Assembly: GCA_949373255.1 (NCBI GenBank)
Contig: CASICS010000008.1
Coordinates: forward strand, 1 to 63,590
Reading direction: 5' to 3'
DNA: 63,590 bases
From: an uncultured SAR86 cluster bacterium
Lineage (GTDB): Bacteria; Pseudomonadota; Gammaproteobacteria; Magnimaribacterales; AG-339-G14
The notes under the pieces are model-generated. The model was given only the letters and a program-made list of their open reading frames with translations, ran no database searches and was not told where the DNA came from. Positions 27,146 through 37,158 of the stretch are shown piece by piece; within the stretch, counting starts at the first letter, position 1, and every line of letters begins with the position of its first letter. A program made the translations under genes and the position numbers.

Positions 27146-27910
27146 ATGATTAGACATTTAATAAAAATAACGCTTATACCTCTATTGGTAGTGTTTTCTA
27201 TATCCACGATGAGTCAATTAGATTCGGTTATGGATGAAAATAAAGATAGAACAAAAGCAGCAGCAGTTTCACAAGCCAAAATTGACTCAACTCAAATTAA
27301 GACAGATAAAGCTTCTACAGAATATAAAAGTGTAAGCAAGCAAATAGAAGGCTTAAAAGTTTATAACGCTCAAAAAAGAAAGCAGATAAAAAGGCAAGTT
27401 GAACGCATGCGAGAAATAGAAAAGACTATGAAGTATGCCTCTGTTTTACAAAGACAAATTCCACCACTAGCGAGAAGAATGCATGCTGGCCTAGAACAAT
27501 TTGTTGCCCTAGACCTTCCTTTTAGTTCCGGTGAAAGAACTGAAAGACTTAAATTCATTAAAGATGCGCTGGACAACCCAACTGTCTCTCCTGCAGAAAA
27601 ACTAAGGCAAGTTTTGGAAGGTTTCGATATTGAAGCTGAGTATGGAAGAAAAATAGATACTTACAAAGATACTATCTTAATTGGTGATAAAGAAAGAGAT
27701 GTAAATATTCTTAGAGTTGGAAGATTGGTTCTTGCATATCAAACTTCAGATCAAGACAGAACAGGTATTTGGAATAAAGAAACTAAAACATGGGAAAGGT
27801 TGCCTGGTAGATACAGAGGAGTTGTTCGAGACGGTATTAGCATGGCTAAAAAACTAAAAACAGTAGACATGCTTGAACTTCCAGTTCCTGCAGCGGAGAT
27901 AGTTCAATGA
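27146..27910 (+). CDS. DUF3450 periplasmic coiled-coil protein of TonB cluster
   Basis: A 254-residue protein with an N-terminal signal (about residues 1-23), a coiled coil (about 28-100) and a C-terminal domain with VNILRVGRLVLAYQT and GRYRGVVRDGISMAK, typical of DUF3450. The family is found almost only next to TtpC/ExbB/ExbD/TonB genes, suggesting a periplasmic accessory role. It overlaps the ttpC-like gene by 4 nt (ATGA). AGGAG lies about 10 nt upstream of the ATG. Confidence 0.88.
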   Translation: MIRHLIKITLIPLLVVFSISTMSQLDSVMDENKDRTKAAAVSQAKIDSTQIKTDKASTEYKSVSKQIEGLKVYNAQKRKQIKRQVERMREIEKTMKYASVLQRQIPPLARRMHAGLEQFVALDLPFSSGERTERLKFIKDALDNPTVSPAEKLRQVLEGFDIEAEYGRKIDTYKDTILIGDKERDVNILRVGRLVLAYQTSDQDRTGIWNKETKTWERLPGRYRGVVRDGISMAKKLKTVDMLELPVPAAEIVQ

Positions 27911-29304
27911 GAAACATAATATTTAAAATCTTATTAATAGCTTCAATTTCTTTTGGATCTTTCCATGCAATTGCAGCTGATGAAAAACCTCAATCAGAGG
28001 CTCTGAATTTAGATGAGCTTCTAGAATTAGTTAAAGCTGGAAAGTTTGCTGAATCAGAAGATGCAACAAAAAGAGAGAATAAGTTCTCAAAAGAAAAAAA
28101 CAGACAGCAAACTCTTTTAGCTAACGCGAAAATAGAGCGAGCAAAATTAGAAGCGATAGCTACAACTTTAGAAACTAGATTTGAAGCAAATGATGCAAAA
28201 TTAACTTTATTAGAAGAACAATTAAAGACCAGATTAGGTTCTTTGTACGAAACTTTTGGACATCTTCAGGGAGTAGCTTCTGACACAGAAGATTACTTTA
28301 AAACAGCTATTACATCAGGCCAATTTGGCAAAGAAAGAGAAATTTTCTTGGGTGATTTAGCAAGGAAAATGGGAGAAGGGGTAAGTGTTGCAACAATTGA
28401 AGAAATAGAACGACTTTGGTACGAACTTTCAAGAGAGTTAGTTGCATCAGGAAATGTACAAAGATTTTCAGCTACAGTTGTTGATAATGAAGGCGAAGCT
28501 TCTGTTGAAGATGTTGTAAGAATAGGAAACTTTAATGCTGTAGCAGAAGGAAGGTACTTAACTTATCTTTCTAAAAGAGGCGCATTTGAGACTCTTCCAA
28601 AACAACCCGGAAGATATTTAGATGGAACTTATGATGTATTTGATGAAGATTCAGGTTTTGTTCAGTTTGCAGTTGATCCAACTGGACCTCAAGGAGGAGC
28701 CTTATTAGTAAATCTTATTTCTCTTCCATCTTTCTTTGAACAAATCCAATATGGAAGAATAACTGGTTACACAATCATAGTTTTATTCCTAATAGCAATA
28801 GGTGTCTTTGGATGGCGTTTTTATGCTTTATTTACAATAAATGGAAATGTGAAAAAACAAGCAGCTGGAGAAACAGCTGACGAAAATCCTTTATCTAGAA
28901 TATTTGACGTAGCAGATAAAAATAAAACTGACACAGAAACATTAGAGCTCAAATTATCAGAACAAATTCTAATTGAGAGAGCTGATATAGATCAATACAT
29001 CTGGGTTGTAAGACTGATCTCAGTTATTTCTCCTTTACTTGGATTATTTGGAACCATAATAGGAATGATAAATACTTTCCAAGCGATTACTTTATTCGGA
29101 ACTGGAGACCCTAAAACAATGGCTGGCGGAATATCAGAAGCTCTTGTTACAACTATGCTTGGGCTGATGTGTGCTATTCCAACTACTTTTATGGCAGCAG
29201 CGTTGTCTAATTATTCAAAAGGAATCTTAGCTATTCTAGAAGAACAAAGTACCGGTATGGTTGCAGTTAGGTCAGAAGAAACCCACGCAGAAAGCTCTGT
29301 TTAA
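27907..29304 (+). CDS. ttpC: TtpC-like MotA/TolQ/ExbB proton-channel protein
   Basis: A 465-residue protein with a signal peptide (cut near AIA-ADE), a periplasmic coiled coil (about 30-100), one helix near 285-305 and a C-terminal MotA/TolQ/ExbB channel domain (about 360-450) with SPLLGLFGTIIGMINTFQAI and AGGISEALVTTMLGLMCAIP. In Vibrio, TtpC is the fourth part of the TonB2 system and has this layout. It probably couples the proton motive force to TonB together with the shorter ExbB that follows. Confidence 0.9.
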   Translation: MRNIIFKILLIASISFGSFHAIAADEKPQSEALNLDELLELVKAGKFAESEDATKRENKFSKEKNRQQTLLANAKIERAKLEAIATTLETRFEANDAKLTLLEEQLKTRLGSLYETFGHLQGVASDTEDYFKTAITSGQFGKEREIFLGDLARKMGEGVSVATIEEIERLWYELSRELVASGNVQRFSATVVDNEGEASVEDVVRIGNFNAVAEGRYLTYLSKRGAFETLPKQPGRYLDGTYDVFDEDSGFVQFAVDPTGPQGGALLVNLISLPSFFEQIQYGRITGYTIIVLFLIAIGVFGWRFYALFTINGNVKKQAAGETADENPLSRIFDVADKNKTDTETLELKLSEQILIERADIDQYIWVVRLISVISPLLGLFGTIIGMINTFQAITLFGTGDPKTMAGGISEALVTTMLGLMCAIPTTFMAAALSNYSKGILAILEEQSTGMVAVRSEETHAESSV

Positions 29305-29309
29305 AAAGT

Positions 29310-29834
29310 ATGGCTTGGTTTTTTAATTTACAGGACACTCTATTTTCCTTCCTTGAAAAGGGAGGAGGGGTGGTTCTTTTAATTAGCCTTTTAGTTGTAC
29401 TGATGTGGTTTTTTATCTTTGAAAGAATTTGGTACTTTTCATTAGTTCACCCCTTAGTTGAGAAAGAAACAATTAAAGAGTGGTCAGAAGTGCCAGAACA
29501 TAAATCATGGAAAGGTCACATGATTAGATCAATGCTAGTTTCTAAAGCAAATTTACAGATTAGAAACAATCTAGAATTAATAAGAGTTTGTGTTGCAATC
29601 GCCCCTCTATTTGGACTCCTAGGAACAATAGTAGGGATGATTGAAGTTTTTCATATTCTTGCTGTAACCGGAGGAGGCGATGCAAAAGCAATGGCAGGCG
29701 GTGTGGCAAGATCTACTATTCCTGCAATGGCGGGCCTAATGGCCGCAATACCAGCAAGTATAGCCGCTAGATGGTTAGAAAATAATGCTAAAAAGAAGTC
29801 AGATTTATTATCAGAACGTTTAACATATGAGTAA
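29310..29834 (+). CDS. exbB: ExbB-family biopolymer transport protein
   Basis: A 174-residue inner-membrane protein with three helices and the channel signature VAIAPLFGLLGTIVGMIEVFH plus AGGVARSTIPAMAGLMAAIP, given here as separate motifs. It forms the proton channel with ExbD that powers TonB. It starts 5 nt after the TtpC-like gene and ends 6 nt before exbD. Two ExbB-type proteins in one operon are typical of TonB2-like systems. Confidence 0.94.
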   Translation: MAWFFNLQDTLFSFLEKGGGVVLLISLLVVLMWFFIFERIWYFSLVHPLVEKETIKEWSEVPEHKSWKGHMIRSMLVSKANLQIRNNLELIRVCVAIAPLFGLLGTIVGMIEVFHILAVTGGGDAKAMAGGVARSTIPAMAGLMAAIPASIAARWLENNAKKKSDLLSERLTYE

Positions 29835-29840
29835 AGAGAA

Positions 29841-30251
29841 ATGAGAAGATCTTTAATAAGCCAAGCAGTAGAAGAAGTAGATGAGCCAAATATAACGCCT
29901 ATGTTGGATGTTGTATTTATTCTTTTAATCTTCTTTATCGTTACAGCAAACTTCATCAAAGATCCTGGTTTAGAAATAAATAGACCTGACTCAGAAACTG
30001 CAGAAATTACAGAAAATGCAGCTATTTTAATTGCCATTGGCCCTGCCGGAGAAATATATATGGATGGCAGAAGAATAGATGTCCGCCAAGTAAAAGCAAA
30101 TGTAATTCGTTTAATGGCAGAAAACCCTCAAGGGGCTGTTGTCATGCAAGCAGATAAAAAAGCGACAGCTGAAAAAATAATTGCCGTTATGGATGAAGTT
30201 AGAGAAGCTGGCGTTATTGATATTTCAATTGCATCAGAACCTAATTTTTAA
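29841..30251 (+). CDS. exbD: ExbD-family biopolymer transport protein
   Basis: A 136-residue protein with a short cytoplasmic N-terminus, one helix (about residues 20-40) and a periplasmic domain. NITPMLDVVFILLIFFIV carries the conserved proton-carrying Asp (Asp22 by count). QADKKATAEKIIAVMDEV is typical of the periplasmic part. It overlaps the tonB start by 1 nt. Confidence 0.95.
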   Translation: MRRSLISQAVEEVDEPNITPMLDVVFILLIFFIVTANFIKDPGLEINRPDSETAEITENAAILIAIGPAGEIYMDGRRIDVRQVKANVIRLMAENPQGAVVMQADKKATAEKIIAVMDEVREAGVIDISIASEPNF

Positions 30252-30970
30252 TGTTTCAAAAATTACTAAATTTATTTAAAAAATATATTCCTATTGATTT
30301 AGAAGCATTAATGTCAGGGTCATCAGATGATTCAAACATTTATCAAAAATACGGAATAGCTGCCGCAGCCGCAACCGCTGTAGCTTTATTTTCTTTATTG
30401 CTCATGGCATTTTTAATTGCAACCGGCGAAGTTCAGTTAGATGAAATCAAAACAAGGAAAATAGCTGATATAGTTATGCCTCAAAGAGACCCTGAACTTC
30501 TCGATAATGTTGAGCGTCCAGATGAAGCCGAACCTGAACCAGATCAAGTTCCTCCAGAGGTAGATATAGAACAAATAGACCAGGTGCTAGATGATTCTCT
30601 AAATTTGAATTTTAAATTTAAAGCGAAAAGACAAGGAGTCTTTGCTGATGGATCTTATGTACCAATTTTCCAAGTACCACCTCAGTATCCAAGAAGAGCA
30701 GCAGAACGAGGTATAGAAGGATGCGTCTTGTTGGAATATACCGTTACTCCAGCTGGATCTGTGAGTGAACCGACCGTAATAAATGCTATTCCTAAAGGAC
30801 TTTTTGATAGAGCGGCAACAAGAGCTGCGTTAAGATATAAATATAAGCCCTTAATAAGAGATGGTGTTCCTGTCGCAGTTGAGGGCGTAAGGCAAAGAAT
30901 AACCTTTGTTTTAGAAGGAGAAGGAAAGGGAGCTGGATATATTCCAGAGAATTGTAGAGGTATGATGTAA
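30251..30970 (+). CDS. tonB: TonB energy transducer
   Basis: A 239-residue protein with a cytoplasmic N-terminus, one helix (about residues 35-58), a short Pro/Glu-rich spacer (about 85-110) and a C-terminal TonB domain with QYPRRAAERGIEGCVLLEYTV and LFDRAATRAALRYKYKP, quoted in parts. It carries energy from ExbB/ExbD to outer-membrane receptors. The short spacer is typical of TonB2-type proteins. The receptors at 48.8-55.2 kb are candidate clients. Confidence 0.94.
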   Translation: MFQKLLNLFKKYIPIDLEALMSGSSDDSNIYQKYGIAAAAATAVALFSLLLMAFLIATGEVQLDEIKTRKIADIVMPQRDPELLDNVERPDEAEPEPDQVPPEVDIEQIDQVLDDSLNLNFKFKAKRQGVFADGSYVPIFQVPPQYPRRAAERGIEGCVLLEYTVTPAGSVSEPTVINAIPKGLFDRAATRAALRYKYKPLIRDGVPVAVEGVRQRITFVLEGEGKGAGYIPENCRGMM

Positions 30971-32361
30971 TGAAATTTAGTTATTTATATGTGACAGCAC
31001 TTTTGTTAAGTTTTAATTTATTTGTAAACACTGCTGAGAATGAAAAAGAAGAATTTAATTTTCCAGGGTTTACTCTTTCAAAGTGTTTAAAAGATTACGA
31101 CATACAAAAAAAATCAGGAAGAAGGGTAGCAAAACTTCCAAGCAGAGTAGCTCAAAAATATTTAAAAACTCTTTTCCCTGTTTTTGAAGAAGACAACTTA
31201 CCTAAGGCTTTAGAAATTCTAGATAGAATGAAAGCAGACAAAGACCTTCAAGAAAGAGATAAAGCTCAGATGTATTATTATTATGCTTACGTATACCAGA
31301 GCCAAGAAAACCTAAGAAAAGCTAAGTCAGCTTATAAAAGCTTTTTAAGTATTGATGATGCTGATCCAAGATTGAGATCCAATGTAATTTTTAGCTTAGC
31401 TCAAATTGCCTATTCAGAAGAAAAATTTAAAGAATCTATTTCTAAAATGAAAGAATGGCTTTCTATAGAAGCAAATCCTAGTTCAACCGGGTTTGATATT
31501 ATGGCCGCTTCATATTGGCAATTAAAGGATAAAAAAAGTGCTCTTAAGAATGCACAAACCGGGCTATGTGTAGCTAAAGCTAATAAATCAAAACCCAGAG
31601 AATCAACTTACAATTTGCTATTAGCTTTATATAATGAAAAACAGCAAACAAATAAAATGCTTCCCCTTTATGAAGAGCTTGTTAGATTTCATCCTAAGAA
31701 AAAGTATTGGACTCAATTATCTGGAATTTACGGAGAATTGAAACAAGAAGATAATCAATTGACTGCATTAGAAGCAGCATTTGACCAAGAGCTGCTTGAT
31801 AAAAAAAATGAATATATTGCCTTATACCAGCTTTTAATGAGAGCTGAAGCTCCTTTAAAAGCTGCAAAAGTAATGAGTTACGGTATAGAAAAAGAATTTG
31901 TAAAAGATAATGAAAAACATTTAAAAATGTTAGCTCAAGGTTGGCACTTAGCTCAAGAATTAGAAACCGCTGAACCTATTTATGAAAAGGCTGCGAAAAA
32001 ATCTGAAGAAGGTGAGCTTTATGTTTTTCTGGGTCAAATTTACTTAGCTACAGATAGATATGGCCTTGCTATGGATACATTAAAATTGGGATTAAAAAAA
32101 GGAAAACTTAAAGATCCAGTTACAGTTAATATTCTTTTAGGGCAAGTTTCATATGAGATGCAAAATTTCGAAGATGCTACTAAGTTTTTTAGAACGGCAC
32201 TAGATAGACTATCTGATTTAAAAATTAAAAACAAAGAACGCTTAGAGAAAAGACAAGATACATTAAGAACTCAAGCATTGACTTGGCTCACATATACAGA
32301 GAAAGAAGCTAAGAGAGTTAAAATGCTGGAGCTCAGAAGGAAAGATTTAGAAAAAAGCTAA
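30970..32361 (+). CDS. TPR-repeat periplasmic protein of the TonB operon
   Basis: A 463-residue protein with a signal peptide (about residues 1-20) followed by many tetratricopeptide-like helical repeats from about residue 95 to 430, for example YYYAYVYQSQENLRKAKSAY and VFLGQIYLATDRYGLAMDTL. TPR proteins close many TonB2-type operons and probably act as periplasmic scaffolds. It overlaps tonB by 1 nt and converges with folA. Confidence 0.9.
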   Translation: MKFSYLYVTALLLSFNLFVNTAENEKEEFNFPGFTLSKCLKDYDIQKKSGRRVAKLPSRVAQKYLKTLFPVFEEDNLPKALEILDRMKADKDLQERDKAQMYYYYAYVYQSQENLRKAKSAYKSFLSIDDADPRLRSNVIFSLAQIAYSEEKFKESISKMKEWLSIEANPSSTGFDIMAASYWQLKDKKSALKNAQTGLCVAKANKSKPRESTYNLLLALYNEKQQTNKMLPLYEELVRFHPKKKYWTQLSGIYGELKQEDNQLTALEAAFDQELLDKKNEYIALYQLLMRAEAPLKAAKVMSYGIEKEFVKDNEKHLKMLAQGWHLAQELETAEPIYEKAAKKSEEGELYVFLGQIYLATDRYGLAMDTLKLGLKKGKLKDPVTVNILLGQVSYEMQNFEDATKFFRTALDRLSDLKIKNKERLEKRQDTLRTQALTWLTYTEKEAKRVKMLELRRKDLEKS

Positions 32362-32363
32362 AC

Positions 32364-32846
32364 TTATCTTTCGTATATAGTTAGGCGGCAGTTTGTTTGA
32401 CTCTTTTCATCAAAAAATCTTTCTTCCTTTTTTACAGCCCATTTAGACCAATCAAAGTCAGGAAAATAGGAATCACCCTCAAATTCTTTTTCTATATGAG
32501 TTATGGCTAATTCATCTGCGCTAGATTCAAATAGTTTATAAATTGAAGAGCCGCCTATAATAAATACTTCTTCATTTAAATTTTTTATGAGCTCTTTGGC
32601 TTCATCAAAATTGTTAGTAACATCAATCCCTTCAAAAAAGTAATCTTCATCGCCTGTGAGGACTATATTTTTTCTATTTGGTAAAGGTCTTCCAATCGAT
32701 TCAAATGTTTTTCTTCCCATTAAGATGGGATGACCAGAAGTCATAGCTTTGAATCTTTTTAAATCTTCAGGAATATCCCAAGGTAGAGAATTATTAATAC
32801 CGATGATATTATTTTTAGCAATTGCCGCCACCAAAGTAATTTTCAT
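32364..32846 (-). CDS. folA: Dihydrofolate reductase
   Basis: A 160-residue enzyme that reduces dihydrofolate with NADPH. The N-terminal AIAKNNIIGINNSLPWDIPEDL, cited in parts, ILMGRKTFESIGRPLPNR and the FIIGGSSIY cofactor loop are all standard, and the length is normal for chromosomal DHFR. It shares one base with the thyA stop, so folate recycling and thymidylate synthesis are coupled. Confidence 0.96.
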   Translation of the reverse strand: MKITLVAAIAKNNIIGINNSLPWDIPEDLKRFKAMTSGHPILMGRKTFESIGRPLPNRKNIVLTGDEDYFFEGIDVTNNFDEAKELIKNLNEEVFIIGGSSIYKLFESSADELAITHIEKEFEGDSYFPDFDWSKWAVKKEERFFDEKSQTNCRLTIYER

Positions 32847-33640
32847 TAAACTGCAATCGGAGCAGAAATGCTAGGATGAGATTCATAATTTAAAATTTCA
32901 AAATCTTCAAATTTAAAATCAAATAAATTCTTAATTTCTGGATTAATTTTTAATACAGGAAGATTCTTGGTATCTCTCGACAGTTGAAGTTTAGCCTGAT
33001 CAAGATGATTGGTATAAAGATGGGCATCTCCTAAAGTATGAACAAACTCACCTACTTTTAAATTACAAACTTGCGCGACCATGTGAGTTAAAAGCGCATA
33101 AGAAGCAATATTGAAAGGGACGCCTAAAAATATATCAGCACTTCTTTGATAAAGCTGACAAGAAAGCTCACCATTTGCAACGTAGAACTGAAAAAGGGAG
33201 TGACATGGAGGTAAAGCCATATTATCCACTTCAGCTGGATTCCAAGCACTGACAATATGCCTCCTTGAATCTGGATTTTGATTAATACTATTTATCAAAT
33301 TCTGAATTTGATCTATAGATCCGTTATTGCCATCGGGCCATGATCGCCATTGAGCTCCATAGACCGGACCAAGATCTCCATTTTCGTCAGCCCATTCATC
33401 CCAAATAGAGACTCCATTTTCTTTGAGATAAGAAATATTGGTTGAGCCCTGCAGAAACCAAATCAATTCATGAATAATAGATTTTAAATGCACTTTTTTT
33501 GTTGTTACCAACGGAAAGCCTTCCGTTAAATCAAACTTCATTTGATGACCAAAGATACTTAAGGTTCCTGTTCCTGTTCTATCAGATTTTTTCTGACCTT
33601 CGGTTAGAACTTTTTGCATCAAATCAAGATACTGTTTCAT
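32846..33640 (-). CDS. thyA: Thymidylate synthase
   Basis: A 264-residue enzyme that methylates dUMP with methylene-tetrahydrofolate. The catalytic Cys146 lies in [33 protein letters not shown] and [10 protein letters not shown] are also conserved. Its start overlaps the lgt end by 17 nt. The order lgt-thyA-folA is common in gammaproteobacteria. Confidence 0.97.
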   Translation of the reverse strand: MKQYLDLMQKVLTEGQKKSDRTGTGTLSIFGHQMKFDLTEGFPLVTTKKVHLKSIIHELIWFLQGSTNISYLKENGVSIWDEWADENGDLGPVYGAQWRSWPDGNNGSIDQIQNLINSINQNPDSRRHIVSAWNPAEVDNMALPPCHSLFQFYVANGELSCQLYQRSADIFLGVPFNIASYALLTHMVAQVCNLKVGEFVHTLGDAHLYTNHLDQAKLQLSRDTKNLPVLKINPEIKNLFDFKFEDFEILNYESHPSISAPIAV

Positions 33641-34427
33641 TTCTATTTCTATTGCTCAAGATTAATAAAATTAAACCAAATATAACCATAGGAATGGATA
33701 GTAATTGACCTCTGGTAATTATATCTAAAAAATCAAAGCCTATATGCGCATCTGGCATTCTAAATACTTCTGTAATAATTCTAAACAACCCATAGATTGC
33801 TAAAAATAATCCAGATAAAAACATTCTAGGTCTAGGTTTTCTAGAAAACCAGAACAAAATAATAAAAAGTACTAATCCTTCAAAAAATGCTTGATAAAGC
33901 TGAGAAGGGTGTCTATTTAATTGAAGGGGATCACTCCAAAATGTCATACCCCATGGAAGATCTGTAGGTCTTCCTAACAACTCTCCTCCTAGAAAATTTC
34001 CGATTCGAACACAACCTAAGCCAATGGGAAATGCCAAGGCTATATGATCTGATAATTGGAAAAAATTAATATTTAATTTTCTTGTAAATAAAAGAAAAGA
34101 TGTGAGAACTCCTAATAATCCACCATGAAAAGAAAGCCCACCTTCCCAGACTTTAAAAATACTCAAAGGATCATAAAAGATTTGATCAATGCCATAAAAA
34201 AACATGTATCCAATTCTGCCGCCAATTATTGCGCCAAGCACCCCATAAAAAAGAAAGTCCTCAATATCATCTTTTGTAAAAGGAGAATTACTTGTCACTA
34301 TCCTTTTTGCATACCAATGAATTCCAAGAATTCCTGAAAGCCAAGAAATACCATACCAATGAACTGGCCACCATCCTAAAAAAGGGAGCGGGATTGAAAA
34401 AGCAACTGGATCTATCAGAATATTCAT
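33624..34427 (-). CDS. lgt: Prolipoprotein diacylglyceryl transferase
   Basis: A 267-residue inner-membrane enzyme with about seven helices that adds diacylglycerol to the lipobox Cys of lipoproteins. The catalytic regions [14 protein letters not shown] and [23 protein letters not shown], quoted in parts, match the Lgt signature. Its clients in this window would include the TRAP binding protein, the M19 dipeptidase and the metallo-hydrolase. It overlaps the TSUP gene by 4 nt. Confidence 0.95.
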   Translation of the reverse strand: MNILIDPVAFSIPLPFLGWWPVHWYGISWLSGILGIHWYAKRIVTSNSPFTKDDIEDFLFYGVLGAIIGGRIGYMFFYGIDQIFYDPLSIFKVWEGGLSFHGGLLGVLTSFLLFTRKLNINFFQLSDHIALAFPIGLGCVRIGNFLGGELLGRPTDLPWGMTFWSDPLQLNRHPSQLYQAFFEGLVLFIILFWFSRKPRPRMFLSGLFLAIYGLFRIITEVFRMPDAHIGFDFLDIITRGQLLSIPMVIFGLILLILSNRNRNETVS

Positions 34428-35224
34428 AAAAAGTTTTTAAAAAATATTCTTACTGCGCCGATAATAACTAGTATTGCAAATGCATACCTAAGAGTCTTAT
34501 CCTGTGATTTAGAGGATAAATTAGCACCAATTCTTGCAAAGTAGATACTCGTTAGCCCAACTATTAATATTGCAGGCAGATGAAGAGATCCTAAGGCATA
34601 AGGAATTTTTTGATCAGTTTCTGGGTATATAAAATAGGCAGAAATAGTCATTGTAAGAGCTATAAACCACCCAAGCGTAGAAGAATTTCCAATAGCTTTA
34701 TGCATACTTGACCCCCTGTATTTAAAATAAGGCACCATAATAATTCCGCCACCGATACCAACTATAGACGCTAGAAAGCCTATCGAAGATGAACCAATAG
34801 TTTTTTCAAAGGCTGAAGACTTTTCTTTAATCTTTTTTGGTTCAAAATTAAGAGCAAGTTGAAATGCAACAGCAATTAGAAATACCGATATCAATAAATT
34901 TACGTTTTCATAGCCAATTTCTATGGACGCAAATCTACCTAAAATAGTTCCTAAAATGATTCCAGGGATCATTAATTTAATAATATTAAGCTCAACATTC
35001 TTATTTTTATTGTGAACATAAGCACCCGACGAAAGTGCAAAAACCATTGTTGCTCCAGACGAGCCAGTTGCCATAAAAGGAATTATCTCTGGAGGAAAGC
35101 CTAAATATTCAAATAAAAAAATATATGCTGGAACTAAAATAATTCCACTTCCAATACCAAAAAATCCAGAAAGAAGTCCGGAAAATATACCAAGAATTAT
35201 TAAAGGAAGAATTAGCTCAATCAT
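34424..35224 (-). CDS. TSUP/TauE-SafE family permease
   Basis: A 266-residue inner-membrane protein with about eight helices and two related halves. The signatures GLLSGFFGIGSGIILVP and GFLASIVGIGGGIIMVPYF mark the TSUP (TauE/SafE) family. Members move sulfite, sulfoacetate or other small anions; the substrate here is not defined. It is the first gene of the TSUP-lgt-thyA-folA run. Confidence 0.9.
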   Translation of the reverse strand: MIELILPLIILGIFSGLLSGFFGIGSGIILVPAYIFLFEYLGFPPEIIPFMATGSSGATMVFALSSGAYVHNKNKNVELNIIKLMIPGIILGTILGRFASIEIGYENVNLLISVFLIAVAFQLALNFEPKKIKEKSSAFEKTIGSSSIGFLASIVGIGGGIIMVPYFKYRGSSMHKAIGNSSTLGWFIALTMTISAYFIYPETDQKIPYALGSLHLPAILIVGLTSIYFARIGANLSSKSQDKTLRYAFAILVIIGAVRIFFKNFL

Positions 35225-35278
35225 TTATATGTCATTATCTCTTATCTATAAGCTCTGATAAACTTATGTTTTCCAATT

Positions 35279-36034
35279 ATGTGTTTAATTTTGCTTGCTC
35301 AAAAGCCTTCAAACGATTTTAAGTTTGTAATGGCATCCAATCGAGATGAATTTTATTCTCGACCAACAACGCCTGCGCACTGGTGGCCAGATATAAAAGA
35401 TCTTCTTGCTGGAAAAGATCTCAAACAAGGCGGAACTTGGATGGGTATGTCAAAGAATGGAAAATTTGCTGCTGTAACAAATGTTAGAGATTTTTATGCA
35501 GAGAATTATTCAGATATAAGTTATTTATCTAGAGGTGACTTGGTTAAAGATTTTTTTATCTCGTCACAATCACCGGAAGAATATATAAGCAATCTTAATT
35601 ATAATGATTATCTTGGTTTTAATTTATGTCTCTATGATCAAGAAGAACTTTCTTTTTTTTCATCAAAAGGTAAAGAAGAGGTGGAAAAAGAAAATATTTT
35701 TGTTCTAGGTAATAAAAAAATTGGCGAGGAATCTAAAAAAATTAACTCAGCAAAAGAAGATTTTAAGAATATTTTGAAAAAAAACTTTAAAAATTCAGAT
35801 CTTCTGAAATTAATGCAGTCGCCTGCAGAGCAATATGAGTTTGAAGAAAATACTATTAAGTCTCGTCACGGAAATGAATTTTTAGCTAGATTTATTAAAT
35901 CAAAAATATATGGAACCAGATCCACAACCGTAATGACAATAAATTATGACAATGTTGTTTCTATATCTGAGCAACTTTACGAAAAGGGCGGAGTGCATGG
36001 ATCAATTACTAATTTCGAGTTCCAAATTAAATGA
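35279..36034 (+). CDS. NRDE (TANGO2-like) family protein
   Basis: A 251-residue protein that starts MCLILLAQ and carries ASNRDEFYSRPTTPAHWW, which contains the NRDE motif (Asn21-Glu24). Cys2 is conserved and has led to the proposal of an N-terminal-nucleophile hydrolase fold. TANGO2, the eukaryotic relative, is linked to haem or lipid handling. The biochemical role is not known. It overlaps rppH by 4 nt. Confidence 0.88.
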   Translation: MCLILLAQKPSNDFKFVMASNRDEFYSRPTTPAHWWPDIKDLLAGKDLKQGGTWMGMSKNGKFAAVTNVRDFYAENYSDISYLSRGDLVKDFFISSQSPEEYISNLNYNDYLGFNLCLYDQEELSFFSSKGKEEVEKENIFVLGNKKIGEESKKINSAKEDFKNILKKNFKNSDLLKLMQSPAEQYEFEENTIKSRHGNEFLARFIKSKIYGTRSTTVMTINYDNVVSISEQLYEKGGVHGSITNFEFQIK

Positions 36035-36504
36035 ATATAGAAATCAAAGAGGGCTATAGGCCTAATGTTGCTATGGTTGTAGTCAATAGTAAAAATAAAG
36101 TTTTAATTTGTAGAAGAAGAAATACCCAGACCTGGCAATTTCCTCAAGGAGGAATTGATTCTGATGAAGATGTTACAGAAGCAATGTATAGAGAATTATT
36201 TGAAGAAGTAGGGTTATCTAAAAAAGATATAGATGTTTTGGGGGAATCTAAGGGAACTATAACTTATGACATACCTCTAACTCTAAGATCAATGGTCTTG
36301 GGGGGTAAATTCAAAGGCCAAGAACAAAAATGGTTTCTTGCAAGAATCAAAAATGATGATTTTAAGATAAATTTAGAAAACGAAGCTTTTCCTGAATTTG
36401 AAGAGTATGAGTGGGTTTCTTATTGGCGTCCTTTAGATAGAATAATAGACTTTAAAAAAGAGGCTTATCGCTTAGCTTTAACGGAATTGAGGTACATGCT
36501 GTGA
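36031..36504 (+). CDS. rppH: RNA pyrophosphohydrolase RppH
   Basis: A 157-residue Nudix hydrolase that removes pyrophosphate from mRNA 5' ends and so starts decay. The Nudix box spans about residues 40-62 with Glu46 and RELFEEVGL. GYRPNVAMVV and RRRNTQTWQFPQGG are typical of RppH rather than other Nudix enzymes. It overlaps the HAD phosphatase gene by 4 nt. Confidence 0.94.
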   Translation: MNIEIKEGYRPNVAMVVVNSKNKVLICRRRNTQTWQFPQGGIDSDEDVTEAMYRELFEEVGLSKKDIDVLGESKGTITYDIPLTLRSMVLGGKFKGQEQKWFLARIKNDDFKINLENEAFPEFEEYEWVSYWRPLDRIIDFKKEAYRLALTELRYML

Positions 36505-37145
36505 AATTAGCTATATACGATTTGGATGACACATTACTTTGTGGAGATAGTGAGTTCAAGTGGGCTCAATTCACTGTAAAAAAAGGCTTTATAGCGGAAG
36601 AAGTTTATATAAAAGAGATATCTCAATTTGAAACTGATTACAGAAGTGGAAATCTAGACTTTGAGGCGTACTGTAAATTTTTAATCAATCCTCTAGTGGG
36701 TAAACATATAAATGAAGTCAAAGAATTGGTAAGAGAATTTATATCTGAATATAAAGATCAGCTAATTGATCAACTCACTTATGATCTATTAGCTAGACAT
36801 GAAAACGATGAAGTTATCATTGCCTCTGGCTCATTAGATTTTATTGTTGAAGGATTTTCTGAATTTTTCTCAGTAAATAATACTTTAGGCTCTCCGGTAG
36901 AGTTAGACCAAGGGTTGGTTACAGGAAATTTAGGAGGAACTCCGACTTTTGCAGAGGGAAAATTATCTGCCGTTTCAAAGTGGTGTAAAGAGAAAAACTA
37001 TATTTTAAGTGATGCATACTTTTATACTGACTCCATTAATGATTTGCCACTCGTAAAAGCATGTAAAAATAGTATTATTATTTCACCTGACGAAAAATTA
37101 AAAAATTATGCAGAAAATAATTTGTTAGAAATAATACATAGATAA
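36501..37145 (+). CDS. HAD-family phosphatase (SerB-like, subfamily IB)
   Basis: A 214-residue hydrolase with motif I YDLDDTLL (Asp7, Asp9), motif II IIASGS and motif III/IV YTDSINDLPL. It fits HAD subfamily IB, which includes phosphoserine phosphatases and glycerol-phosphate phosphatases. The exact substrate is unknown. The overlap with rppH and a 13 nt gap to the aminotransferase gene suggest one operon; a link to serine metabolism is possible. Confidence 0.88.
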   Translation: MKLAIYDLDDTLLCGDSEFKWAQFTVKKGFIAEEVYIKEISQFETDYRSGNLDFEAYCKFLINPLVGKHINEVKELVREFISEYKDQLIDQLTYDLLARHENDEVIIASGSLDFIVEGFSEFFSVNNTLGSPVELDQGLVTGNLGGTPTFAEGKLSAVSKWCKEKNYILSDAYFYTDSINDLPLVKACKNSIIISPDEKLKNYAENNLLEIIHR

Positions 37146-37158
37146 AGATAAAAAAATA